Assembly (NCBI GenBank): GCA_900757795.1
Contig: CAAEPE010000036.1
Location: 1 to 64,000 of the forward strand
Length of the DNA: 64,000 nt
Direction of reading: 5' to 3'
Origin: an uncultured Phascolarctobacterium sp.
GTDB lineage: Bacteria; Bacillota; Negativicutes; Acidaminococcales; Acidaminococcaceae
Positions 25,065 through 32,808 of this stretch are shown piece after piece; within the stretch, counting starts at the first letter, position 1, and each line of letters opens with the position of its first letter. The position numbers were made by a program, and so were the translations under genes. The notes under the pieces were generated by a model. It had not been told where the DNA came from, searched no databases, and saw only the letters and a program-made list of their open reading frames with translations.

Positions 25065-25358
25065 ATGTTTGAAATTATTCTGCAATTACATGCACATAAA
25101 AAAGGTACCGGCAGTTCCCACAACGGTCGTGACTCTAACGCACAACGTTTGGGCACCAAGGCTCATGAAAGCCAATTGGTAACCGCTGGCAGCATTATCG
25201 TTCGTCAACGCGGTACTAAATTCCATCCCGGCAACAATGTTGGCATGGGCAAGGATTACACCATTTTTGCAACCGTTGAAGGCCGCGTAAAATTTGAGCG
25301 TAAAGGCCGCGACAAACGCCAAATCTCTGTATATCCTGTTGAAGAAGCAGCAATGTAA
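25065..25358 (+). CDS. rpmA: 50S ribosomal protein L27 with cleavable N-terminal extension
   Basis: L27 reaches the peptidyl-transferase centre with its N-terminus. The mature body is clear (HKKGTGSSHNGRDSNAQRLG, then GSIIVRQRGTKFHPG and VGMGKDYTIFA). The first residues, MFEIILQLHA, form an extension before HKKGTG, equivalent to the Prp-cleaved leader of other Firmicutes but with LQLHA rather than the usual LQFFA. ATG 25065 is chosen with AGGAGG 8 nt upstream; GTG 25056 overlaps the Shine-Dalgarno. It is the last gene of the operon, with a terminator after it. Confidence 0.97.
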   Translation: MFEIILQLHAHKKGTGSSHNGRDSNAQRLGTKAHESQLVTAGSIIVRQRGTKFHPGNNVGMGKDYTIFATVEGRVKFERKGRDKRQISVYPVEEAAM

Positions 25359-25367
25359 TTTGACTAT

Positions 25368-25400
25368 TAAATCCGCATCCGGTTGGGTGCGGATTTTTTA
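25368..25400 (+). terminator. Terminator after rpmA
   Basis: The stem AAATCCGCATCC / GGGTGCGGATTT (one G-U) is followed by a T run. Confidence 0.9.
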
Positions 25401-25432
25401 TACGTATTATTTTTGTGAAAGGAGCTGTTATC

Positions 25433-25900
25433 ATGTTAGCAGTGGGAACTCAAGCGCCAGCTTTTACTTTGCCTGATAAGGACGGAAAAAATGTCAGCCT
25501 CAATGATTTTGCGGGCCAAAAAGTAGTTTTATATTTTTATCCTAAAGATTCTACTCCCGGCTGTACTCGTCAAGCGCAGGCTTTTCGCGATGCTTTCGCA
25601 AAATTTACGGCTGAAGGCGCTGTTGTTATTGGCATTAGCAAGGACAGTGTTAAATCTCACCAAAATTTTGCCGCTAAGCAGGAGCTGCCGTTTATTTTAC
25701 TATCCGATACGGAGCTAACCACCCTGCAGGATTATGAAGTTTGGCAAGAGAAAAAGCTTTACGGTAAAATCAGTATGGGCGTAGTGCGTTCTGTATATAT
25801 TATTGACGAACAAGGCAAAATTGCTGCGGCCTGGACCAAAGTAAAACCGGAGCAAAGCGTGCAGGATGCGTTGGATTTTGTCTGCGGCTGTGATAAATAG
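25433..25900 (+). CDS. bcp: Thioredoxin-dependent peroxiredoxin, Bcp/PrxQ type
   Basis: Reduces hydroperoxides in the cytoplasm. The thioredoxin-fold start (APAFTLPDKDGKNVSL), FYPKDSTPGCT with peroxidatic C44, and the Arg-containing GVVRSVYIIDEQGKI strand are typical of Bcp. The usual resolving Cys five residues after the peroxidatic one is replaced by Gln (Q49). The only other cysteines are in the C-terminal CGC. It is therefore either a 1-Cys form or uses the C-terminal pair. ATG 25433 follows AAAGGAG; the frame extends upstream to 25415 without support. Confidence 0.93.
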   Translation: MLAVGTQAPAFTLPDKDGKNVSLNDFAGQKVVLYFYPKDSTPGCTRQAQAFRDAFAKFTAEGAVVIGISKDSVKSHQNFAAKQELPFILLSDTELTTLQDYEVWQEKKLYGKISMGVVRSVYIIDEQGKIAAAWTKVKPEQSVQDALDFVCGCDK

Positions 25901-25945
25901 ATAACCGCATGACAAAAAGTATCGTGCGGGCTTAGCTTTGGATGC

Positions 25946-25974
25946 TTGACAAAAATTCTTATCTCCATTATAAT
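25946..25974 (+). promoter_or_regulatory. Consensus promoter of tRNA-Thr
   Basis: TTGACA and TATAAT, both perfect, are spaced by 17 bp; the tRNA begins 15 bp after the -10 box. It is the strongest promoter seen in the window. Confidence 0.93.
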
Positions 25975-25988
25975 ATTCTAAGTAAGAT

Positions 25989-26064
25989 GCTGGCATAGCT
26001 CAATAGGCAGAGCAGCTGATTTGTAATCAGCAGGTTGTGGGTTCGATTCCTATTGCCAGCTCCA
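25989..26064 (+). tRNA. tRNA-Thr (anticodon TGT)
   Basis: A 76-nt cloverleaf. The acceptor GCTGGCA pairs with TGCCAGC, the anticodon arm CTGAT-TTGTAAT-CAG gives anticodon TGT, the T arm contains GGTTCGATTCC, and CCA is encoded. It is flanked by a consensus promoter and a terminator, so it is a single-gene unit. It marks the left edge of the AT-rich glycan cluster. Confidence 0.96.
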
Positions 26065-26074
26065 ATAAAAATTT

Positions 26075-26106
26075 GCTCGGAGAGCCGTTCTCCGAGCTTT
26101 TTTCTT
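26075..26106 (+). terminator. Terminator after tRNA-Thr
   Basis: A 9-bp perfect stem GCTCGGAGA / TCTCCGAGC with a 5-nt loop and a T7 run. Confidence 0.93.
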
Positions 26107-26156
26107 TTTAAGAAAAAGCTTTGAGGCAATAAAATTAATTGAACTAAGATTTTGGC

Positions 26157-26185
26157 TTGACCTATAATAAGCATCAGAGTATAAT
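26157..26185 (+). promoter_or_regulatory. Promoter of the surface-glycan cluster
   Basis: TTGACC and TATAAT are spaced by 17 bp, 84 bp before the first gene. I saw no other strong promoter or terminator until 43449, so one transcript of about 17 kb is possible. Confidence 0.8.
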
Positions 26186-26268
26186 AAAAGCAGATATATT
26201 TAATATATACATAGCTGAGTGTTAGATAAAATAGGCTTAAACATTTTGAGAGATTGGAGCATATTAAT

Positions 26269-27678
26269 TTGAAGCGCTATTATAAAATTTTTACAATAAT
26301 ATTTTTCATAGCGTTAGATTATTTGTCTTTAATATCTGCGGAACAATGTGCCTTTTTTATGCGTAACACTTTTTTTCATTCCAGCCGTTTACATATTTCT
26401 TGGCTGAATTTTTGGGTTGTTTTCCCGTGCCTTTATATTTTTTTTATAAATTTAGGGCAGCTGTATAATCGGCGCAGACCTTTTTATAAGGAAGTGGAGC
26501 AACTTTTTCAGGCTGTTTTTTATGGAACGGCAGCAGTTATTTTTGTGCTTTATGTAGCGCGCATTGCTGCTCATACCAGCCGCTTTTTTGTAGGAGCTTT
26601 TGGAATATTGGCATTTGTGCTTTTAGTGTTGCAAAGATATTTTATCAAAAATTATTTGCAGTACCGTCAGCTATTACAAATTCCCGTTATTATTATCGGC
26701 GCAGGTAAAACGGCAGAGCTTTTAGTTAAATCATTGCAGAATGACCCGGGCATGGGTTATAAAATCGTAGGTTTTTTAGAAGATAACAAGGTAGAAAAAG
26801 GCTTTTTAGAAAAGTATCCTGTTTTAGGCGGTTTTGCAGATGCTGAAAATGTGATTAAAAAAACCAAAGTTAAAAATGTTTTTATTGCTGCTCCGGGATT
26901 GAATGATTATGCTTTGGGTATGTTGATATATCGCATTCAGCCATTAGTAGAAAATATTGAAGTTATAACAAATTTAGTTGGTGTACCAACAGGCAGCGCA
27001 GAGGTAGAAAGTATCTTTAATGAAAAGCTTTTGATTCTGCGTTTAAAAAATAATTTAGCCAGACCGTTAAACCGGTATCTAAAGGCAGCACTTGATTACT
27101 TGCTAACTATTGTAGGTACAATTTTGATTTTACCATTATTGTTGTTTATTGCCGTATGGATTTATCTTGATGCGCCGGGGCCGGTAATTTTTAGGCATAT
27201 GCGTGTCGGTAAAGATGGAAAACTGTTTCCCTGTTATAAATTCAGAAGTATGTATATAAACTCTCAAGAAAAATTAAACGAAATACTGGCTGAAAACTCA
27301 GCGATGCGTCAAGAGTGGGAACGCGATTTTAAATTAAAGAACGACCCGCGCATTACCAAAAGCGGTGCGTTTTTGCGTAAAACAAGTCTTGATGAGCTGC
27401 CGCAGATTTTTAATGTGCTGCGGGGTGATATGAGCCTTGTGGGACCAAGACCAGTTGTACAAGAGGAATTGGCCCGTTATGGAGAATTTGTGCAGGACTA
27501 TTTGATGGTAAAGCCAGGTATTACCGGCATGTGGCAGGTGAATGGCCGCAGCGATACCACCTACGATGAGCGCGTACAGATGGACGTTTGGTATGTGCGT
27601 AATTGGAGCGTGTGGCTGGATGTGATGCTGCTGTGGAGAACGATTAAGGCAGTTTTTAAATGTGAAGGAGCGTATTAA
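26269..27678 (+). CDS. Polyprenyl glycosylphosphotransferase, WbaP/WcaJ type
   Basis: Starts glycan assembly by transferring a sugar 1-phosphate to undecaprenyl phosphate at the inner membrane. About four N-terminal transmembrane helices (residues 1-130) precede a CoA/NAD-binding-like domain (IIIGAGKTAELLVKSL) and one more membrane segment. The C-terminal catalytic domain shows FRHMRVGKDGKLFPCYKFRSM, LRKTSLDELPQIFNVL, MSLVGPRPV and KPGITGMWQVNGRS, all diagnostic. The start is uncertain: TTG 26269 is 9 nt after GGAG, while TTG 26254 also opens the frame. First gene of the cluster; the sugar is probably Gal-1-P or Glc-1-P by family precedent. Confidence 0.92.
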   Translation: MKRYYKIFTIIFFIALDYLSLISAEQCAFFMRNTFFHSSRLHISWLNFWVVFPCLYIFFINLGQLYNRRRPFYKEVEQLFQAVFYGTAAVIFVLYVARIAAHTSRFFVGAFGILAFVLLVLQRYFIKNYLQYRQLLQIPVIIIGAGKTAELLVKSLQNDPGMGYKIVGFLEDNKVEKGFLEKYPVLGGFADAENVIKKTKVKNVFIAAPGLNDYALGMLIYRIQPLVENIEVITNLVGVPTGSAEVESIFNEKLLILRLKNNLARPLNRYLKAALDYLLTIVGTILILPLLLFIAVWIYLDAPGPVIFRHMRVGKDGKLFPCYKFRSMYINSQEKLNEILAENSAMRQEWERDFKLKNDPRITKSGAFLRKTSLDELPQIFNVLRGDMSLVGPRPVVQEELARYGEFVQDYLMVKPGITGMWQVNGRSDTTYDERVQMDVWYVRNWSVWLDVMLLWRTIKAVFKCEGAY

Positions 27679-27681
27679 GAG

Positions 27682-28506
27682 ATGAAGTTTTCGGTTTTAC
27701 TTTCCGTATATAAAAATGAAAAACCGGAATATCTTCAAGTTGCTTTAATGAGCATTGTTAATCAAACTCTTTTGCCTGATGAGATAGTTATAGTTGAGGA
27801 TGGTATATTAACACCTGGGCTTGATGTAGTTATTCAAAACTTTAAGGATAAATATAAAAATATAGTAAAGCTTGTGCCTTTTAAAGAAAATAGAGGGTTA
27901 GGACTAGCATTACATGATGGAGTTTTGGCTTGCAGCTATGAATACATTGCTAGAATGGATACCGATGATATAGCTTTGCCAAAACGTTTTGCAAAACAGC
28001 TTGCTTATCTTAAAGAACATCCGGATGAAGCTATGGTTGGCAGCTGGATAACAGAGTTTTCTAAAGATGCAGAGCATCCTGATACTATCACAAAATTGCC
28101 TTATACTTATGAAGATATTGTTGCTTATGCTAAAAAGCGTAATCCATTTCGCCACATGACAGTTATCTATAAAAAAAGCGCTGTCATAGACAGCGGCAAT
28201 TATAGAGATTTTTTGTGGTTTGAGGATTATGACTTATGGGTAAGGATGATTCAAAAAGGGTATAAAGTTGCTAATATTTCGGAAGTGCTGGTGAACGTTA
28301 GAGCAGATGATGCAATGTTTGCAAGGCGATGCGGATGGAAGTATTGGAAACAAGATATGCGATTTCAAAATGAACTTTACAATAGTGGATTTGTTTGTTT
28401 TGAGGAAATGTTGCTGAACTGTTGTATAAGGTTTATTACGCGGTTATTACCTAAAAAAGCTAGTCTTTTTGTTTATAAAAAATTTTTAAGAAAAATGGTG
28501 AGTTAA
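27682..28506 (+). CDS. Glycosyltransferase family 2
   Basis: A cytoplasmic GT-A glycosyltransferase extending the lipid-linked glycan. The N-terminus FSVLLSVYKNEKPEYL, the SIVNQT and IVIVEDG segments, and the metal-binding MDTDDIALPKR are typical of GT2. The FEDYDLWVRMIQKG block near residue 180 is the usual acceptor-site region, as in AmsE/WcaA-like enzymes. 274 residues, single domain. It begins 3 bp after the initiating transferase gene, consistent with an early transfer step. Sugar specificity cannot be read from the sequence. Confidence 0.9.
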   Translation: MKFSVLLSVYKNEKPEYLQVALMSIVNQTLLPDEIVIVEDGILTPGLDVVIQNFKDKYKNIVKLVPFKENRGLGLALHDGVLACSYEYIARMDTDDIALPKRFAKQLAYLKEHPDEAMVGSWITEFSKDAEHPDTITKLPYTYEDIVAYAKKRNPFRHMTVIYKKSAVIDSGNYRDFLWFEDYDLWVRMIQKGYKVANISEVLVNVRADDAMFARRCGWKYWKQDMRFQNELYNSGFVCFEEMLLNCCIRFITRLLPKKASLFVYKKFLRKMVS

Positions 28507-30099
28507 ATGCCTAAAATATCAGTGATTATACCAGTTTATAATGCGGAAAAGTATTTAGCACAATGTTTAGAGTCTGTAATAAATCAAACACTTAATGATA
28601 TTGAAATAATTTGCGTTGATGATGGTTCGACAGACGGTTCTATATCAATTCTAGAAAAATATGCGTCTAATGATAGTAGAATTTTTATTACTTATGGAAT
28701 GCATCAAGGAGCTGGAAAGGCAAGAAATATTGGCTTATATAAGGCAAAAGGTCAATATATTTTTTTTATGGATGCAGATGATTATTGTGATAGAAGTTTA
28801 TTGGAAAAAACTGTCAATCGTGCGGATTCAATGAATGCAGACATAGTAGTATTTGGCTTTTTCAAGGTTGATAATAGAACTGGGAAAAAAACTGTTAGTA
28901 ATGGAATGAACTTAGGCTATCTTAATAATACATATGAGTTTTCTTATAAAGATGTACCTAATAAAATATGTAGTTTAGTTAACCCTACACCATGGAATAA
29001 AGTATTTAAAAAAGATTTTTTGATACGTGAAAAATTAGAATATTTAACTTTATCCACAACTAATGATATAACATTTGCAACATTGGCTGTTTTATATGCA
29101 AAAAAAATAACATATCTTCATGAATATTTATATTATTATAGAGTTGGCATAAATAGCAATATTACTAATAGAAAAAGAAAAAATTTACATAATGTTACAG
29201 TAGCAACTTTAGAAGTAGATAAATGTGCAAAAAGATTAGAATATTATAATGCTATTAAAAATTCAATAAGAGTTTTTATAGTAAAAAACTTATTTATAGC
29301 ATTAGAAAGATATGCTGGAAAAAGTGATACTGCTTATTATGTAGATTTTTCAAAGGAAGTAGATGCTGTTTTATATGGCTATGATTTATTTAGAGATATT
29401 AGGCAAGAAGATATTGACGATAAGTATTTGTATACACAAATTGTAAATTGTCAAAAAAAAGCTTTACATAGAAATGATCGTAGATATTTTACTCAAATTG
29501 TTAGTGGCATAGAGAGCATAAAACTAAAAAATATTAATGGATGTTCACCAAAGGTGATGGTGTCATTAACATCATTTCCTTTTAGAATAAGAACTGTTCA
29601 TAAAGTAATAGCGTCGATTTTTTTGCAATCTCGTGTACCAGATAAGATTATTTTATGGTTGGCAGAAAGTCAATTTCCAAATAAGGAAAAAGATTTACCA
29701 ACAGAATTACTAGAATATGTTTCTTTTGGATTAGAAATAAAATGGGTGAATGATGACTTAAAATCGCATAAAAAATATTTTTATGCGATAAAAGAATATC
29801 CTGAAAATATTATAATTACCATTGATGATGATTTAATTTATTATCCAGATATGATAGAAAAACTTTTGAAGTCTTACATTTTATTTCCGAATGCTATTTC
29901 GACGATGAGAACTCATTTCATAAATTTTAATGGAGATAATTGTATACAACCATATTGTAAATGGGATAAAGAATATAGTGGTATTGTAGGTAAGGCGTCT
30001 ATGAGATTGTTTTCTACAACTGGTGCTGGTACGTTGTTTCCTCCAGGATGCATTGACGCAAAACTTTTAGATAAAGAGTTAATAAAAAAATGGTGTTAA
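28507..30099 (+). CDS. Two-domain glycosyltransferase, frame interrupted at a poly-A tract
   Basis: The N-terminal ~270 residues are a GT2 domain (PKISVIIPVYNAEKYL, VDDGSTDGS, FMDADDY). Residues ~345-530 form a second, putative glycosyltransferase-like domain (VMVSLTSFPFRI, IIITIDDDLIYYPDM). The frame stops at 30097-30099 just after an A7 run (30084-30090). The homologous-looking continuation (LNADDIWLKVLEV) resumes in the -1 frame at 30090. The heptamer A AAA AAA is a possible slippery site, so the full product could be made by -1 slippage. Otherwise this is a natural indel or an assembly error. The GT2 domain itself is intact. Confidence 0.8.
   Translation: MPKISVIIPVYNAEKYLAQCLESVINQTLNDIEIICVDDGSTDGSISILEKYASNDSRIFITYGMHQGAGKARNIGLYKAKGQYIFFMDADDYCDRSLLEKTVNRADSMNADIVVFGFFKVDNRTGKKTVSNGMNLGYLNNTYEFSYKDVPNKICSLVNPTPWNKVFKKDFLIREKLEYLTLSTTNDITFATLAVLYAKKITYLHEYLYYYRVGINSNITNRKRKNLHNVTVATLEVDKCAKRLEYYNAIKNSIRVFIVKNLFIALERYAGKSDTAYYVDFSKEVDAVLYGYDLFRDIRQEDIDDKYLYTQIVNCQKKALHRNDRRYFTQIVSGIESIKLKNINGCSPKVMVSLTSFPFRIRTVHKVIASIFLQSRVPDKIILWLAESQFPNKEKDLPTELLEYVSFGLEIKWVNDDLKSHKKYFYAIKEYPENIIITIDDDLIYYPDMIEKLLKSYILFPNAISTMRTHFINFNGDNCIQPYCKWDKEYSGIVGKASMRLFSTTGAGTLFPPGCIDAKLLDKELIKKWC
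30084..30090 (+). repeat. A7 homopolymer at a reading-frame break
   Basis: Seven A residues read ATA AAA AAA TGG in frame, leading to a stop two codons later. One extra A, or a -1 slip on A AAA AAA, joins the downstream frame exactly. Confidence 0.85.
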
Positions 30100-30506
30100 A
30101 TGCAGACGATATTTGGCTTAAAGTATTAGAAGTATTGCTGAATATACCTGTGGTATTAGTAGAAAAAAATAGGGAATTACAGTATATAGACGGAACTCAA
30201 GAAGTAGCTTTACAATATGATAATGTATTTAATAATCAGAATGATATGCAATTGAAAAAAATATTAGATTGGGCACAAAGTAAGTATGGGTTAAAAGAAG
30301 GATGGTTTGTAAAAGCTGTAAATGATACATTACCATGTTATTTTGATATTGATAGTAGTACTGTTTATAAAAAATCTGATAATTATCAAGTGAAAAAGAG
30401 TGCAAAAAATATAATTATAGGGGGAATTGCTTGTTATCAAGAACATGGATTGAAGTATACATTAAAAAGAATAATACATAAATTAAAAAATAGGTTAATG
30501 AAGTAA
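30090..30506 (+). pseudogene. 3' fragment of the interrupted two-domain glycosyltransferase
   Basis: This frame overlaps the end of the upstream gene by 10 bp and continues its C-terminal domain: LNADDIWLKVLEVLLNIPVVLVE directly extends the DDDLIYY domain. There is no plausible independent ribosome-binding site. The ATG at 30090 is part of the poly-A junction rather than a credible start. Restoring one A would give a protein of about 666 residues for 28507-30506. As it stands it is either the -1 frameshift extension of the upstream product or the debris of a frameshift mutation. Confidence 0.75.
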
Positions 30507-30512
30507 TGTATC

Positions 30513-31568
30513 ATGTATAAAATGAAAAATATTTCAATAATCATCCCGGTTTATAATGCTGATGATTATTTACTTCGGTGTTTAAGCAGTTTGCAAAAGC
30601 AAACCTATAAAAATCTAGAAATTATTTGCGTTAATGATGGTTCTACAGATAATTCATTAGATATATTGCGTGCTTTGGCCAAGAAAGATGTGCGTATAAA
30701 AGTTATCGAACAAAATAATCAAGGTGCAGGTGTAGCGAGAAATGCTGGTTTAAAATATGCGAATGGTAAATACGTAATTTTTTTGGACGCTGATGACTAT
30801 TTTGATGCTTCTCTCATAGAAAAAATGCTTTGCTGTGCTGAAGTAAATGATGCAGATATTTGTATTTGTAAAGCGTGGGCTGTAAACGCAAATGGTAAAT
30901 TAGCTGAATTAAATTTTAACGATAGACTTTTTGAAAAGTATGATAACTATAGTTTTTCACCATATGAAGTAAAAAAAGATATTTTAAATAGCTTTTTAGT
31001 TGAACCATGGAATAAATTGTATCGCAGAGAATTTTTGCTTCATAATGGCTTGAAGTTTCAACGATTAAAGAAGACTAATGATTTGTTTTTTACGTCTCTG
31101 TCATTATTGAAGGCTAAAAAAATATCTTTAGTCAATGAAAAGCTAATTTTCTATAGATTAGATAATAGAAAAAAGCTAATAAACGTATATGAAGATAAAT
31201 TACTGGACCATTATAAGGCATTGCTAAAAACAAAAAAAGCTATATGTGCAGAAGATAAAAATAATTGCTTTTTAGATTCATTTTACAGCTTGGCATTAAA
31301 AGTAATACTTTATAATTTGACATTAAATTTATCGGAAAGATGTAGAAAAAAATTATTTCAGTTCTATATCAATGAAGGACTAGAAGAATTAGGTTTGTTG
31401 CATCCCGAAGTAATCAATAGATTAAGTAGGCTAGAAAAAACACAAATAGGCTTGTTAAAAGCTAACGCGCCGTATATTTTGCAATATTTATTGTATAAGC
31501 TGGCAAAAACTCTTGAATATCAAGAGAAAAACGGTTTATCTGCAACATTATCGAAAATAATTCATTAA
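30513..31568 (+). CDS. Glycosyltransferase family 2
   Basis: A GT-A fold enzyme: ISIIIPVYNADDYLLRCLSSL, VNDGSTDNSLDIL, GAGVARNAGL and FLDADDYFDASLIEKM in the first 110 residues match the nucleotide-sugar-binding domain. The C-terminal ~200 residues are helical and variable, as usual for the family. It is similar in layout to the N-terminal domain of the previous gene, including the VEPWNKLYRR segment. ATG 30513 and ATG 30522 are both possible starts, and neither has a strong Shine-Dalgarno. Part of the AT-rich cluster; acceptor unknown. Confidence 0.88.
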   Translation: MYKMKNISIIIPVYNADDYLLRCLSSLQKQTYKNLEIICVNDGSTDNSLDILRALAKKDVRIKVIEQNNQGAGVARNAGLKYANGKYVIFLDADDYFDASLIEKMLCCAEVNDADICICKAWAVNANGKLAELNFNDRLFEKYDNYSFSPYEVKKDILNSFLVEPWNKLYRREFLLHNGLKFQRLKKTNDLFFTSLSLLKAKKISLVNEKLIFYRLDNRKKLINVYEDKLLDHYKALLKTKKAICAEDKNNCFLDSFYSLALKVILYNLTLNLSERCRKKLFQFYINEGLEELGLLHPEVINRLSRLEKTQIGLLKANAPYILQYLLYKLAKTLEYQEKNGLSATLSKIIH

Positions 31569-31589
31569 AAATTTAGGAGGAAACATAAC

Positions 31590-32792
31590 ATGAAGATAGC
31601 AGTAGCGGGAACAGGATATGTAGGACTTAGTTTAAGTGTTTTATTGGCTCAACATAATCAGGTTGTAGCCGTGGATATTGTTAAAGAGAAGGTTGGTCTT
31701 ATCAATAATAAAAAATCTCCAATTGTCGATAAAGAGATAGAAGAATACTTGAGTAACCATAAGCTTGATTTAGAGGCTACTACTGACGCTGAATATGCAT
31801 ATAAAGATGCGGAATTTGTGGTAATTGCAACACCCACAAATTATGATCCTAAAAAGAATTATTTTGATACTTCGTCCGTAGAAAGTGTCATTAAGTTGGT
31901 TAGCAGTATCAACTCCAAAGCTATTATGGTTATTAAATCTACCGTACCAGTTGGATATACTAAAGAAATTAGGGAAAAATTGGGCGTTAATAATCTTATT
32001 TTTAGTCCGGAATTTTTAAGGGAGGGGAAAGCGCTTTACGATAATTTATATCCCAGTAGGATTATCGTAGGCAGTTCAGAGGATAGCGAATTAAAAGCTA
32101 AAGCCAAACAATTTGCAGAGCTGCTCAAAGAAGGTGCAATAAAAGAAGATATTCCAGTTTTACTTACCGGACTAACAGAGGCAGAAGCAATTAAGCTGTT
32201 TGCTAATACCTATTTGGCATTACGTGTAAGCTATTTTAATGAATTAGATACATACGCAGAGCTGCGTAATTTAGATACAGCTGCAATTATTCAAGGTATT
32301 GGATATGATCCGCGTATAGGTAATTATTATAATAATCCTTCTTTTGGGTATGGTGGTTACTGCTTGCCTAAAGATACCAAGCAGCTCTTGGCAAATTATA
32401 AGGATGTACCGGAAAATTTGATTGCGGCTATTGTAGAAGCAAACAGAACAAGAAAAAGTTTTATCGCTAACAGAATTTTAGAGAAAGCAAGTAATAGTAA
32501 AGAAGAAAATATTACTGTTGGTGTTTACAGGCTTACGATGAAATCTAATAGTGATAATTTCCGTCAGAGCAGCATCCAAGGTGTTATGAAAAGATTGCGT
32601 GCTAATGGAGCAAATATAATTATTTATGAACCTACATTGGCAGACGGTGAGTTATTTTTTGGTAATAAAGTAGTCAATAATATAGATACATTTAAAAAGC
32701 AGAGTGCTGTAATTATAGCTAATCGTTATGATGAACTGCTGGATGATGTGAAAGAAAAGGTTTATACAAGAGACTTTTTCAAACGTGACTAA
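31590..32792 (+). CDS. ugd: UDP-glucose/GDP-mannose dehydrogenase family protein
   Basis: NAD-dependent four-electron oxidation of a nucleotide sugar, most likely UDP-glucose to UDP-glucuronate. The Rossmann loop AVAGTGYVGLS (GxGxxG at 7-12), PTNYD, FSPEFLREGKALYDNLYPSR and the catalytic Cys region YGGYCLPKDTKQL (C258) are all seen. The 400-residue short form without an extended tail is typical of Ugd. AGGAGG precedes the ATG. Within the cluster it implies an acidic sugar in the glycan. Assignment as UDP-glucose rather than UDP-ManNAc dehydrogenase rests on overall resemblance. Confidence 0.9.
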   Translation: MKIAVAGTGYVGLSLSVLLAQHNQVVAVDIVKEKVGLINNKKSPIVDKEIEEYLSNHKLDLEATTDAEYAYKDAEFVVIATPTNYDPKKNYFDTSSVESVIKLVSSINSKAIMVIKSTVPVGYTKEIREKLGVNNLIFSPEFLREGKALYDNLYPSRIIVGSSEDSELKAKAKQFAELLKEGAIKEDIPVLLTGLTEAEAIKLFANTYLALRVSYFNELDTYAELRNLDTAAIIQGIGYDPRIGNYYNNPSFGYGGYCLPKDTKQLLANYKDVPENLIAAIVEANRTRKSFIANRILEKASNSKEENITVGVYRLTMKSNSDNFRQSSIQGVMKRLRANGANIIIYEPTLADGELFFGNKVVNNIDTFKKQSAVIIANRYDELLDDVKEKVYTRDFFKRD

Positions 32793-32808
32793 CACTGTGG
32801 AAAGAAAA

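Noticed and set aside
25968..26174. Reverse-strand open frame of 68 codons over the tRNA
   Set aside because: It is the antisense translation of tRNA-Thr (the familiar NRTHNL-type artefact); the tRNA with its promoter and terminator explains the sequence.
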